Of a stretch of DNA of 64,000 nt, positions 33,735 through 42,218 are shown one piece after another. The notes under the pieces were generated by a model. The model searched no databases. It saw only the letters and a program-made list of their open reading frames with translations, and was not told where the DNA came from. The stretch is from assembly GCA_934085585.1 (NCBI GenBank), contig CAKOHI010000006.1:25874-89873 (forward strand). Reading direction: 5' to 3'. The translations under genes and the position numbers were made by a program. Position 1 is the stretch's first letter; every line of letters begins with the position of its first letter. The stretch comes from an uncultured Bacilli bacterium. Its GTDB lineage: Bacteria > Bacillota_I > Bacilli_A > RF39 > UBA660.

Positions 33735-35093
33735 ATGAACAAATTAACTAATTATAATAACAAAAGAAATTTTAAAATAACAAGTGAACCTATTGGTAAA
33801 ATATCTAAAAAAAATAAAAAACTTACATTTTGTGTTCAACATCACCTTGCTAGAAAAGATCACTACGATTTTAGATTAGAGCATGAAGGTACTATGTCTT
33901 CATGGGCAGTACCAAAAGGACCTTCATATAATCCTAAAGACAAAAGACTAGCAGTTAAAGTTGAAGACCATCCCCTTTCATATAAAACTTTCGAAGGCAC
34001 AATTCCTAAAGGTGAATATGGAGCTGGAACTGTAATGCTTTTTGATCTTGGGTTTTATGAGATAATTAAATACGAAAAAAATATAATAAAAGTAATTTTA
34101 CATGGTAAAAGATTAAAAGGAATCTGGACCCTTGCTCATTTTAAAGAAAATAATTGGCTTTTAATAAAAGATAATGACTTTTATACTAATTATATTAATA
34201 TAAAAAAATACAAAAGAAGTATCAAGACAAATAGAACTATGGAAGAAATAAAAAATAATGAAAAGAAAATAGATATAACCATTACTAATCCACAAAAGAA
34301 AATAATCGGAAACATTACTAAAAAAGAAATAACCAATTACTATCAAAAAATTGCGCCATTCATGATGCCTTATCTAGAAAATAGATTAATCAGTGTAATC
34401 AGAGCACCATCAGGAATAAACAATAATAAATTTTTTAAAAAGCATTTGGAAAATCAAGATGGATATTTAGAAAAATTAAATGTTCAATCTAAAAATGGCA
34501 AAGAAAAAGACTATTATTATATGCTAGATGAAATAAGTTTATTAAGTGAAGTTCAAATGAACAGTTATGAATTTCATATCTGGGGAAGCAATGCTTCAAA
34601 AGTAAATACTCCCAACATAATGGTTTTTGACTTCGATCCAGATGAAAATCTTCCAATAAGCAAATTAAGAAAAGGTTGTAAAATACTAAAAGAAACATTA
34701 GATAATATAAATTTAACATCATTTATAAAGACCAGTGGAAATAAAGGTTATCATATTCTAATCCCATTTCAATCAAAACTTACATGGCATAAATTCTATC
34801 AAATATCTAATAATATAGCAGTTTTTTTAGAAAATACTTATCCCGATTTATTTACAACAAATATTAGAAAAGAAAATAGAAAAGGAAAAATATTTATTGA
34901 TTATTTAAGGAATCAAAAAAAAGCAACATCAGTTGCACCATATTCAATTCGTCTAAAAGATAATGCTCCTATTTCCATGCCCATATCATGGAACGAACTT
35001 GATAAAATAAAACCAAATGACATCACTATAAAAAACATATTTAAAATGAAAAAGAAAAAAAATCCTTGGAAAGACTTTTTTACATCAAATTAA
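33735..35093 (+). CDS. LigD-type phosphoesterase-polymerase (PE-POL) without ligase domain
   Basis: Protein of about 452 residues. ATG 33735 is preferred because GGTGAAA (33725-33731) lies upstream at correct spacing. The N-terminal part (about 1-150) is a LigD 3'-phosphoesterase domain with HHLARKDHYDFRLEHEG, SWAVPKGPS and the VEDHPLSY motif. The C-terminal part (about 205-452) is a LigD-type archaeo-eukaryotic primase/polymerase domain, with the metal motif MVFDFDPDE, a TSGNKGYHILIP strand-loop and FIDYLRN. No adenylation domain or KxDG ligase motif is present. It suggests end-processing for non-homologous end joining, with ligase and Ku supplied elsewhere or absent. The gene overlaps the convergent AAA+ gene by 4 bases. 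Confidence 0.85.
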   Translation: MNKLTNYNNKRNFKITSEPIGKISKKNKKLTFCVQHHLARKDHYDFRLEHEGTMSSWAVPKGPSYNPKDKRLAVKVEDHPLSYKTFEGTIPKGEYGAGTVMLFDLGFYEIIKYEKNIIKVILHGKRLKGIWTLAHFKENNWLLIKDNDFYTNYINIKKYKRSIKTNRTMEEIKNNEKKIDITITNPQKKIIGNITKKEITNYYQKIAPFMMPYLENRLISVIRAPSGINNNKFFKKHLENQDGYLEKLNVQSKNGKEKDYYYMLDEISLLSEVQMNSYEFHIWGSNASKVNTPNIMVFDFDPDENLPISKLRKGCKILKETLDNINLTSFIKTSGNKGYHILIPFQSKLTWHKFYQISNNIAVFLENTYPDLFTTNIRKENRKGKIFIDYLRNQKKATSVAPYSIRLKDNAPISMPISWNELDKIKPNDITIKNIFKMKKKKNPWKDFFTSN

Positions 35094-36010
35094 TCTAAAG
35101 TATTAATATCTATCCCCTCTGCTTCAAATAATTCTTTAAATTTTTCTTTAAAATTAACAATTTCTTTTACCTTTACATCATTATAAATATTTTTAGAATT
35201 TTTAATAGCTTTATAAAAATCCACGATTGACACTATTTTTCTATTATCATATAAAGCAAATGTCAAAGCATTAGCAACAATTGTCAAACAAATATCGGGA
35301 TATCTACTAGAAATTTCATAGACTCTTTTATATTCATCAGTCATTTCCACAATAAAAGCCATAATTTTTTCAATAACAAATGGTTGATAATTTACTTTAA
35401 CACCAACTTGACGTTCTAATTTAGGCAAAGAACCCATTAATATTTTAACAACCGTAGGTTTATCCGCTTCTAAAACATCAATTTTTTGAAATCTACGTAA
35501 AAAAGCTCTATCTCTCAAAATATATTGTTCATATTCTTCAGTAGTTGTTGCCCCGATCATTTTAATTTGTCCACGGTCAAGTCCAGCTTTTAACATATTA
35601 GCAAAATCCATACCTCCAGCTTTATTAACAAGCAAATGAGTTTCATCAATAAATATAATTGTATTAAGTCTTTCAGATAATTCCCTTACTAATAAGTCTA
35701 GTCTATTTTCAATTTGACCATCGCTCATAGTTTCTCCTATCAAACTAGTAATATTCACCTTTATTAAACTATAATTTTTTAAAGCATCTGGAACTAATCC
35801 TTTTTGTATTCTATATGCTAATCCTTCAACAATAGCAGTTTTCCCAATACCAGGTTTACCAACAAGTAATGCACTTTTTTCTGGAGTTAAAAGAGTTAAA
35901 ATAACTTGTTTTATTTCTTCATCTCTAGCAATTGCGGGATCAGTTATATATTCTTTCGTAGTTAAATCAACACCATATCTTTCTAACATACTTATTTTTT
36001 CATTATTCAT
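35090..36010 (-). CDS. Stand-alone single-module Clp-type AAA+ ATPase
   Basis: ATPase of about 306 residues starting at ATG 36010 (AGGTGAT upstream). It equals the first AAA+ module (D1) of ClpA/ClpB/ClpC: YGVDLTTKEYITDPAIARDEE matches the linker before D1, Walker A GKPGIGKT, Walker B IIFIDETH, sensor-1 GATT and arginine-finger region RDRAFLRRFQKI. The ClpN repeats, middle domain, second AAA+ module and ClpP-binding tripeptide are all missing, so it cannot be a normal unfoldase. It follows the dacB-spmA-spmB cluster on the same strand; a link is possible but not shown. Confidence 0.85.
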   Translation of the reverse strand: MNNEKISMLERYGVDLTTKEYITDPAIARDEEIKQVILTLLTPEKSALLVGKPGIGKTAIVEGLAYRIQKGLVPDALKNYSLIKVNITSLIGETMSDGQIENRLDLLVRELSERLNTIIFIDETHLLVNKAGGMDFANMLKAGLDRGQIKMIGATTTEEYEQYILRDRAFLRRFQKIDVLEADKPTVVKILMGSLPKLERQVGVKVNYQPFVIEKIMAFIVEMTDEYKRVYEISSRYPDICLTIVANALTFALYDNRKIVSIVDFYKAIKNSKNIYNDVKVKEIVNFKEKFKELFEAEGIDINTLD

Positions 36011-36074
36011 ACAATCACCTAATAAAATTATTATATCATTAATGAACAATTTTTTAAAGAAAATTGTATTAATT

Positions 36075-36593
36075 TTAAAAGAACATCGCTGTTAATATAA
36101 AAGCAACAACAATACCAATTAAATCAGCAATTAATCCAACAACCAAAGAATACCTTATTTTTTTTACCCCAATAGAACCAAAATATAAAGCTAAAACATA
36201 AATCGTAGTATCTGTACAACCTTGTAAAACACTAGCGAGTCTTCCAGCATAAGAATCTGGCCCATAATTAATAAATATATCATTCATAATTGCTAAAGTT
36301 GCAGTTCCAGAAATAGGTCTTAAAATAGCCATAGGTAAAATATCTAAAGGAATATTAAACTTCATTAAGAAGCCTTCAAAAACACTCAATACTTCATAAA
36401 CAAAATTACTATCAAGAAATATATTAATGGCAAAAACCATTGCAATAACATTTGGAAAAATATTAACAGATATCTGTAAACCCTCTTTAGCACCTTCTAA
36501 AAATGACTCATAAATACTTACCTTCTTTATAAAACCATAAAAAACAACAAAAAAAACAAAAAGAGGAATTACTACTTTAGATAAAGTATTCAA
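36075..36593 (-). CDS. spmB: SpmB-like membrane protein (nucleoside-recognition/Gate domain)
   Basis: Polytopic protein of 172 residues: helix 6-24, SFLEGAKEGLQISVNIFPNV amphipathic segment, then helices with the Gate-domain motif ILRPISGTATLAIMNDIF (about 90-107) and SYAGRLASVLQGCTDTTIYV. This is the SpmB half of the SpmA/SpmB pair, which in Bacillus promotes spore-core dehydration but also occurs in non-sporulating bacteria. Its start overlaps the spmA stop by 4 bases and dacB lies just upstream of spmA, reproducing the B. subtilis dacB-spmA-spmB order. Confidence 0.85.
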   Translation of the reverse strand: MNTLSKVVIPLFVFFVVFYGFIKKVSIYESFLEGAKEGLQISVNIFPNVIAMVFAINIFLDSNFVYEVLSVFEGFLMKFNIPLDILPMAILRPISGTATLAIMNDIFINYGPDSYAGRLASVLQGCTDTTIYVLALYFGSIGVKKIRYSLVVGLIADLIGIVVAFILTAMFF

Positions 36594-37171
36594 TTTTTAC
36601 CTCGCTTTCTAATAAAATAATCTATTGTAACAGCACCTATACAAGAACAAATCGTAGCAATTGCCCCAGGAATAATTATTTCCGAAGGATTAACAGATCC
36701 ATGCGATATTCTTAAAGCCAAAACTGTCGTAGGAACAATAGTAACTCCCGCGGTATTTAAAACTAAAAAAGTAATCATAGGTACACTTGCAGTATCTTTT
36801 TTATTATTAATTTTTTGAAGTTCACTCATAGCTTTTAATCCAAAAGGTGTTGCAGCACTTCCAAGCCCCATCATATTGGCAGCTATATTCGAAGCAATAA
36901 ATCCCAGTGCAGGATTATCTTTTGGAACACTCGGAAAAAGTCTTGATAAAATAGGTTCTAAAAATTTAGCAAATTTGGTTAGCAAACCAGCATCTTCAGC
37001 TATTTTCATAATCCCACTCCATAAAACAATAACGGGAAAAATTGATAACATAAGCTCCAATGCTTCTGCTCCATTAGTTAAAATACTTTCATTTATATTA
37101 GAAATATTACCTGTTAAAAAAGAATATGTTACTCCGATAATTATTAGAAAAAACCAAATATAACTTACCAT
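36590..37171 (-). CDS. spmA: SpmA-like membrane protein (nucleoside-recognition/Gate domain)
   Basis: Polytopic protein of about 193 residues, partner of SpmB. The best start is ATG 37171, because GGGTGG precedes it in the end of dacB (7-base overlap); the open frame begins at 37201. Landmarks: SILTNGAEALELMLSIFPVI, a central FLEPILSRLFPSVPK, NIAANMMGLGSAATPFGLKA (the Gate-domain core) and LVLNTAGVTIVPTTVLALR. Function in a spore context is membrane transport or gating of unknown cargo; in this organism the role is open. Confidence 0.87.
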   Translation of the reverse strand: MVSYIWFFLIIIGVTYSFLTGNISNINESILTNGAEALELMLSIFPVIVLWSGIMKIAEDAGLLTKFAKFLEPILSRLFPSVPKDNPALGFIASNIAANMMGLGSAATPFGLKAMSELQKINNKKDTASVPMITFLVLNTAGVTIVPTTVLALRISHGSVNPSEIIIPGAIATICSCIGAVTIDYFIRKRGKN

Positions 37172-38241
37172 TTCAACCACCCAATTAACCTTTCCCACCA
37201 ACTTTTCTTCTCTTCTTTTATAACCGTTTTAACATAAATTTTTTCTTTTCTAACCACACTTCCATTTAAACTGACTTTAACATACCCAACAATATCACCA
37301 GAAGAATATTTTTTATTATCATATAACTCATAACTTATATCTATTTTCTTTTTATCTTTATTTTTTACACTAACATAAATATCTTCATCTAAATAAAGAA
37401 TATCATTTTTATAAATATTTTCATCTTTAATTTTAATATTATCTTTACCTAATACTTTAACGGCTTTATAATTTCTAAATATTTCTTCATACATATTTTT
37501 ATGATCTAAAAAATCATTTCCATCATTTAAAGTAACTACTACAACATTAATATTATTTCTTGAACCAGTTGTAACCAATGTTCTTCTTGCTTTTTCTGTA
37601 AATCCAGTTTTACCACCTGTAATATAATCTTCACTATGAAGTAATTTATTTTTATTTGTCCAATTATATGTTTTATCACTTGATTTAGCAACATATTTTT
37701 TAGTACCAAATATTTCTCTAAAAGTTTTATTATTCATTGCATATTTAGTAAGTATTGCCATATCATAAGCCGTAGAATAATTAGCACTACCATCATTTTC
37801 TTCTAACCCATGAGCATTTACAAAATTACTATTTTTCATTCCAATATTACTAGCAAGTTCATTCATAAGATGAGCAAACCCTTCCATAGAACCTGCCACA
37901 TTTTTAGCTAAAACAACCGCCGCATCATTACCACTTCGCATGATAAGGCCATAAAGTAAATCTTTAATTGTTATTTTTTCTCCAACATTAATATATATAG
38001 CACTACCATAAGCTTTTAAAACTTCTTCTTCAACAGTAATTTCTCTATTTATATCAGTATTTTCAATTACTACTATCGCTGTCATTATTTTAGTAATACT
38101 TGCAATTAGTCTTCTATCATCTTTATTTGCATCAAAATAAACATAATCATTATCTAAATCCACAGCAACCATACTAGATGCACTAAACGCAATAACTTTA
38201 AAAGGTACTAAAAGCATAATAAATAGTAATATTTTCTTCAT
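37165..38241 (-). CDS. dacB: D-alanyl-D-alanine carboxypeptidase (DacB/DacF type)
   Basis: Penicillin-binding-protein-type carboxypeptidase of 358 residues that removes terminal D-Ala from peptidoglycan stems. A signal peptide (about 1-18) is followed by the serine nucleophile motif SITK (48-51), SGN (MRSGNDAAV) and KTG (TGGKTGFTEKA), then the C-terminal PBP5-like domain and an amphipathic membrane-association helix (SWWERLIGWLKW). Position directly before spmA-spmB matches the B. subtilis sporulation operon, where the enzyme reduces spore cortex cross-linking; a vegetative role is equally possible here. Confidence 0.93.
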   Translation of the reverse strand: MKKILLFIMLLVPFKVIAFSASSMVAVDLDNDYVYFDANKDDRRLIASITKIMTAIVVIENTDINREITVEEEVLKAYGSAIYINVGEKITIKDLLYGLIMRSGNDAAVVLAKNVAGSMEGFAHLMNELASNIGMKNSNFVNAHGLEENDGSANYSTAYDMAILTKYAMNNKTFREIFGTKKYVAKSSDKTYNWTNKNKLLHSEDYITGGKTGFTEKARRTLVTTGSRNNINVVVVTLNDGNDFLDHKNMYEEIFRNYKAVKVLGKDNIKIKDENIYKNDILYLDEDIYVSVKNKDKKKIDISYELYDNKKYSSGDIVGYVKVSLNGSVVRKEKIYVKTVIKEEKKSWWERLIGWLKW

Positions 38242-38310
38242 AATATCCCTCTATAAAGAATATGTAAATATTATTATTAGTATGTTACATTTAAATAGTA
38301 TAAATTTTAA

Positions 38311-38339
38311 TTTACATTGAAAATAATTCATGTTAAAAT
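38311..38339 (+). promoter_or_regulatory. Promoter of the three-gene unit 38365-40706
   Basis: -35 TTTACA (38311-38316), 17-base spacer, TG-preceded -10 TAAAAT (38334-38339), about 25 bases before the first start codon. Confidence 0.6.
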
Positions 38340-38364
38340 AAATTTAACAAAGTTGGGTGGTTTT

Positions 38365-39168
38365 ATGTTACTGTATTTTAATCCTTATTTAAAAAAATTA
38401 GAAAGTGATATCTTAAATAGTGAATATATAGAAATCATAGATCCCGTACTAACAAAAGAATTTAAAAAAGCTATCAAAACTTTTTCACAAGAATATTGGC
38501 AAGAAGTAGAATCAACTTTTATAAATAACATTAAATATGTGTATACAATTGATGAACAAATGATATTTACTATAATAGCTTCCAAAATGGGACTTGAATT
38601 TTTAAACAAAGATCCCGAATATTGTAGTGAAATAATAAGCATTCTTGCTCTACTTAAAAAAAGTCCTTTAAACTATACAAAATATATAAACATTTTATTA
38701 TCCGAACCACTTTATACAAATATTATAAATATCGTAAAAACAAGTAGGACATTTAGTTATCATGAATTTCTAGAAATAATATTTGACCGAACCCTAGAAA
38801 CCCCAGAAATGAGCGAAGATACTTATAACGCTTTAATAAAATCATTATATAAAATTCAAGAAAAAACATATTACATATTTATATTACCCGAAGATTCATT
38901 ATTAACTATTTTTAAAAAAACTAATAATTATATGAAATCTGCCAATACCAAACAACTTCAATTTTCCAAACAAACTTTTACAACTTTAAGCATATTATTA
39001 GATATAATAAGAAATAATAATGAAGATCTTATAGAAAAAATAAAAAACGATTTACTTGCAATTGATCAAAACAATAACACATCCAAACAAATAGTACAAG
39101 AAATTTTATCATATCTATCCAAACTAAATCTACAAGAAAATTTTATAAGGAGAAGATATCATGCCTGA
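38365..39168 (+). CDS. Hypothetical helical protein, first of a paralogous pair
   Basis: Not recognised. ATG 38365 is chosen over 38317 because GGGTGG lies 4 bases upstream of it. About 267 residues, soluble, rich in Ile, Leu, Lys and Asn, predicted helical throughout. The segment IFTIIASKMGLEF (about 75-87) and the following NYTKYINILLSEPLY match IYTILSYKLGSIF and KIHKYANFLLTGKVL in the next protein, at a similar distance from the start, so the two are probably ancient duplicates. They overlap by 8 bases. HEAT-like repeat or bundle architecture is a guess. Confidence 0.65.
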   Translation: MLLYFNPYLKKLESDILNSEYIEIIDPVLTKEFKKAIKTFSQEYWQEVESTFINNIKYVYTIDEQMIFTIIASKMGLEFLNKDPEYCSEIISILALLKKSPLNYTKYINILLSEPLYTNIINIVKTSRTFSYHEFLEIIFDRTLETPEMSEDTYNALIKSLYKIQEKTYYIFILPEDSLLTIFKKTNNYMKSANTKQLQFSKQTFTTLSILLDIIRNNNEDLIEKIKNDLLAIDQNNNTSKQIVQEILSYLSKLNLQENFIRRRYHA

Positions 39169-39970
39169 CATAAGATCATTTAATAATTTTACAATTAATT
39201 TAATAAAATTACAAAACTATGTCAACAAAGGTTATACAAATAATAAAAAAGATGATATAAAATTAATTATGTTTAATGCTATAATAAGTTCATATCCAGA
39301 TCGAAAATGGATGTTAATTGAAAAAGATTTTTTTCTAAATATTCCTTCCGAAGATCTAGATTTAACAATAATTTACACTATATTATCATATAAATTGGGA
39401 TCAATATTTACAAAATGTAATTTATTAATACAAGCAGATTTAATAAATGCTTTACTACTTTATAAAGTAAACATTTATAAAATACACAAATATGCAAATT
39501 TTTTATTAACAGGAAAAGTACTTAAATTAACAGAATATGCTTATAACAACCACCTTATAAAACCAAGATACATTTATAAACTTATATTAGATAATTTCAT
39601 TCTTGATAACGTTGATGAAAAAAAGGAAAAAGAGATAATCTCAATATTAGAAAAATTTATAAAAGAACACGAAATAAAAATATTTAATGGTAACTACTAT
39701 TTCTTTAATATATATAAATGTTTAAAAAGATTAACTACTCTAGATTTTTATCCAGAAAACACAACAGCTATTGAATTAATACCTTTATTTAATACAATAC
39801 CAGATGAAAAAATAAAAATGCAAATTGAAAAAGATTTTGAACACATTGAAAACAGTGATAAACCTTTGATAGAAAAAATAAAAGATTCTATAACCATAGC
39901 ACATCATTATAGCTATGAATTACCACTTGCCCAAGAACAACAAGTATTAAAAAACACTTTAAAAAAATAA
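39161..39970 (+). CDS. Hypothetical helical protein, second of a paralogous pair
   Basis: Not recognised. 269 residues starting with GGAGAAG-type ribosome binding inside the previous gene. It is basic in the N-terminal half and rich in Ile, Asn and Tyr. It shares the aligned segments noted for its neighbour, then diverges: ITIAHHYSYELPLAQEQ near the end has no counterpart there. It is co-transcribed upstream of a free-standing B3/4-domain gene (34-base gap), which hints at a role around tRNA quality control, but this is context only. Confidence 0.65.
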   Translation: MPDIRSFNNFTINLIKLQNYVNKGYTNNKKDDIKLIMFNAIISSYPDRKWMLIEKDFFLNIPSEDLDLTIIYTILSYKLGSIFTKCNLLIQADLINALLLYKVNIYKIHKYANFLLTGKVLKLTEYAYNNHLIKPRYIYKLILDNFILDNVDEKKEKEIISILEKFIKEHEIKIFNGNYYFFNIYKCLKRLTTLDFYPENTTAIELIPLFNTIPDEKIKMQIEKDFEHIENSDKPLIEKIKDSITIAHHYSYELPLAQEQQVLKNTLKK

Positions 39971-40004
39971 TAGCAAGTATTATAATATAAACGGAGGAAA
40001 TAAT

Positions 40005-40706
40005 ATGACATTTAAAGTTGATAATAATTTTTTTGAAAAAATACCTAATGCAGTCTTCGGAGTTGTGGTAGTTAAAAACTTTGATAATACTAAAAATTAT
40101 GATTTTATTACCGACGGTTTCAAAGAAAATCAAAAAGAAGCCTTAAAAAAATTCAAGGACATTAAAATAAAAGAAGAAAACTGGATTTTGCCTTACAGAG
40201 ACGCATTTACAAAAATTGGTATTAACCCTAATAAATATATGTGTTCAATCGAAGCACTAATGACTAGAATATCTAAGGGCAAAGAATTACCTTGTATTAA
40301 TCCAATCGTTGACCTAGGTAACTCATTATCTTTGAAATATGAATTACCAATTGGAATACATGATATTGACAAATTTATAAATAATGAAATAGAAATAAGA
40401 CCTGCAACATATAGTGATACATTTATTCCTTTTGGAAGTACAGAAATTGAACATCCCGATGAAGGAGAAATAATCTACGCTTCTAAAAATGAAGTTAAAA
40501 CGAGAAGATGGACATGGCGTCAAGGTGAAAACAGCAAAGTTACCGAAGAATCAACCAACTTTTTTATTCCTATTGATGGTTTTACAGAAAACATTGATAA
40601 GATAAAAGAATTACAAAATGAACTTACAAGTATATTTAAAAAACTTAATCTTGAAACATATTCAGGTATAGTTGATAAAAATAATCAAAATTTTACAACC
40701 AAATAA
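40005..40706 (+). CDS. Free-standing B3/B4-domain protein (possible tRNA/aminoacyl editing factor)
   Basis: Protein of 233 residues matching the B3/B4 tRNA-binding/editing domain of phenylalanyl-tRNA synthetase beta chains. Typical text: FGVVVVKNFDN at the start, ILPYRDAFTKIGINPNKYMC (about 63-82), NPIVDLGNSLSLKYELPIGIHD and the late RRWTWRQ. Stand-alone B3/4 proteins are widespread and are proposed to deacylate mischarged tRNAs or act on related substrates. GGAGG precedes the ATG. It ends with a hairpin terminator that overlaps the stop. Confidence 0.9.
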   Translation: MTFKVDNNFFEKIPNAVFGVVVVKNFDNTKNYDFITDGFKENQKEALKKFKDIKIKEENWILPYRDAFTKIGINPNKYMCSIEALMTRISKGKELPCINPIVDLGNSLSLKYELPIGIHDIDKFINNEIEIRPATYSDTFIPFGSTEIEHPDEGEIIYASKNEVKTRRWTWRQGENSKVTEESTNFFIPIDGFTENIDKIKELQNELTSIFKKLNLETYSGIVDKNNQNFTTK

Positions 40707-40735
40707 AAATTACTAAAAACTAGTAATTTTTATTT
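40705..40735 (+). terminator. Terminator of the B3/4 gene
   Basis: 11-base stem AAAAATTACTA (40705-40715) / TAGTAATTTTT (40721-40731), followed by ATTTTTATT. It can also serve the convergent lipoprotein gene. Confidence 0.8.
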
Positions 40736-40739
40736 TTAT

Positions 40740-41288
40740 TTAATCATTATCGTAGTTATAAACACCATGAATTTTTTCTAAATCAGTATTACTTAAATCA
40801 CTAACTTTATAATTACCTTTATCATCTTTAGTAACATTAAATGTAATATTATATTCAATTGTATCCATTGTTTTTTTCATTTTATCTAATTTGTAATCCA
40901 TAAATAAATCATTACTAAAAACTCCATTTTCTTTAAATTCATCACCACTTGTTGTTAGATAATCATTAGCATCTTTTTGTACCTTATATAAATCATAAAC
41001 TTTAATTTTAACATCTACCATAGCATTATCTCCATCATATTTTTCAGAAACGATATCATACTTTAAATCTTGATATTGTTTTTTTAATATGTCTCGATAT
41101 TTTTCTTTTTGGGTATCAGTTAAATTTTCATTATCAATAACATCATCCATATCACTATTTACATTAGCACTTAAATTCTTATATTGATTTAAATAATCTT
41201 GTACTGCACCTTTGGCAGTCTTTTTCATACATCCACATCCAACAACTAATAATAATAAACTAACTATCAAAAATATTTTTTTCTTCAT
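40740..41288 (-). CDS. Lipoprotein, 182 residues
   Basis: Secreted, lipid-anchored protein: a signal peptide (KKKIFLIVSLLLLVVGC) with a lipobox cysteine near residue 18, then an acidic/Lys-rich domain. The segment GAVQDYLNQYKNLSANVNSD resembles the start of DUF4878/NTF2-like stress lipoproteins, with a later DNAMVDVKIKVYDL strand and ITFNVTKDDKGNYKVSDL, a pattern of an NTF2-like cone fold. Ligand unknown. It converges with the B3/4 gene at a shared terminator. Confidence 0.82.
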   Translation of the reverse strand: MKKKIFLIVSLLLLVVGCGCMKKTAKGAVQDYLNQYKNLSANVNSDMDDVIDNENLTDTQKEKYRDILKKQYQDLKYDIVSEKYDGDNAMVDVKIKVYDLYKVQKDANDYLTTSGDEFKENGVFSNDLFMDYKLDKMKKTMDTIEYNITFNVTKDDKGNYKVSDLSNTDLEKIHGVYNYDND

Positions 41289-41336
41289 ATTATGTTTTCT
41301 TCCCTTCTATTACTAGTATTACCAATTATTACTATT

Positions 41337-41966
41337 TTATACTTTATTATAACTTAATTTAATTAAATCATATATTCTTTTTTCTTCAATTCCAACTCTA
41401 TCATTAAGTTTATTTACCATATAATCATAAATTTGTTCATTGTCATATGGGACTTTATTAAACCATTCCATATATAAGTATTTTAATTTCACAAAATCTT
41501 TTTTCTTATACAAACTATTTACTTCAGTTTTAATTAATAATTTAATTTCATCCTCCATTCTTAAACTATCATTATACTTTATTTCATCTTTAATTTCATA
41601 ACTAACTTTCATAATATCTACGGTATATAAAAACTCTGAAATATTTAAATCATCATCAATATCTAAAAAACTTCTGTATAAAGAATTTCCCTTTTCATCA
41701 AATTCTAGTGCAATACTACCATTTCTATCAGCAAAAATAGCTATATATGAAGGACAATCGCCCTTTTTTTTAGCCTTATCTTTTATAATTTCCAAAAAAT
41801 TTTTATCTACGACAACATTATAATTAATAAAATCTTTTAATGTTTTACTATTTACCTGAATAATCGGAACTCTTTTATATAACTCTAAATTATCAAATTT
41901 ATTCCATTCATAAAATAACATATTGGTATCAAAAAAATTCAAAACAACATCATAATAATAATTCAT
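41337..41966 (-). CDS. DUF3603-like hypothetical protein (YjbA-type)
   Basis: Protein of 209 residues. YDVVLNFFDTNMLFYEWNKF, followed by ELYKRVPIIQVNSKTLKDF and a later CPSYIAIFADRNGSIALEF strand pair, recalls the Bacillus YjbA/DUF3603 pattern (a FHEW-type motif, a Q/RVP-(L/I)-(L/I)-x-V segment and a conserved D-x-x-G strand). The C-terminal half is helical and basic. No function is known for the family. A small membrane-protein gene overlaps its start by 4 bases. Confidence 0.5.
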   Translation of the reverse strand: MNYYYDVVLNFFDTNMLFYEWNKFDNLELYKRVPIIQVNSKTLKDFINYNVVVDKNFLEIIKDKAKKKGDCPSYIAIFADRNGSIALEFDEKGNSLYRSFLDIDDDLNISEFLYTVDIMKVSYEIKDEIKYNDSLRMEDEIKLLIKTEVNSLYKKKDFVKLKYLYMEWFNKVPYDNEQIYDYMVNKLNDRVGIEEKRIYDLIKLSYNKV

Positions 41967-42154
41967 TTTTTTATTCCTCCCTTATAAATAAAAAATATTC
42001 CACTAATAAAAAATAATATGATTCCGCTTCTAATAATAAAGTAAACAAAATCGAAAAAATTATACCCAATATAAAATAAATTTAAATAAATAATCAAAAA
42101 AAATAAACCAATACTAAAAAGAATACAACCTATAATCAATTTAAATATATTCAT
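41963..42154 (-). CDS. Small membrane protein, 63 residues
   Basis: Not recognised. Two hydrophobic helices (about 4-26 and 33-55) and a short basic tail (YKGGIKK). It lies upstream of and overlaps by 4 bases the DUF3603-like gene, so it is a probable co-translated partner. It could be a membrane tether, but no motif shows this. Confidence 0.5.
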   Translation of the reverse strand: MNIFKLIIGCILFSIGLFFLIIYLNLFYIGYNFFDFVYFIIRSGIILFFISGIFFIYKGGIKK

Positions 42155-42174
42155 AATTAAAATATATGTACATC

Positions 42175-42203
42175 TTGTTTAATTATTTAAAAAATGTTAA
42201 AAT
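42175..42203 (+). promoter_or_regulatory. Promoter of the cyclophilin-uppP region
   Basis: -35 TTGTTT (42175-42180), 17-base spacer, TG-preceded -10 TAAAAT (42198-42203). Confidence 0.6.
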
Positions 42204-42218
42204 ATTTTTGGTGGTAAG

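Noticed and set aside
41123..41288. Idea that the lipoprotein has a second lipobox because of its GCGC sequence
   Set aside because: Only one cysteine can be lipidated at the cleavage site; the motif reads as one lipobox (VVGC) followed by ordinary residues.
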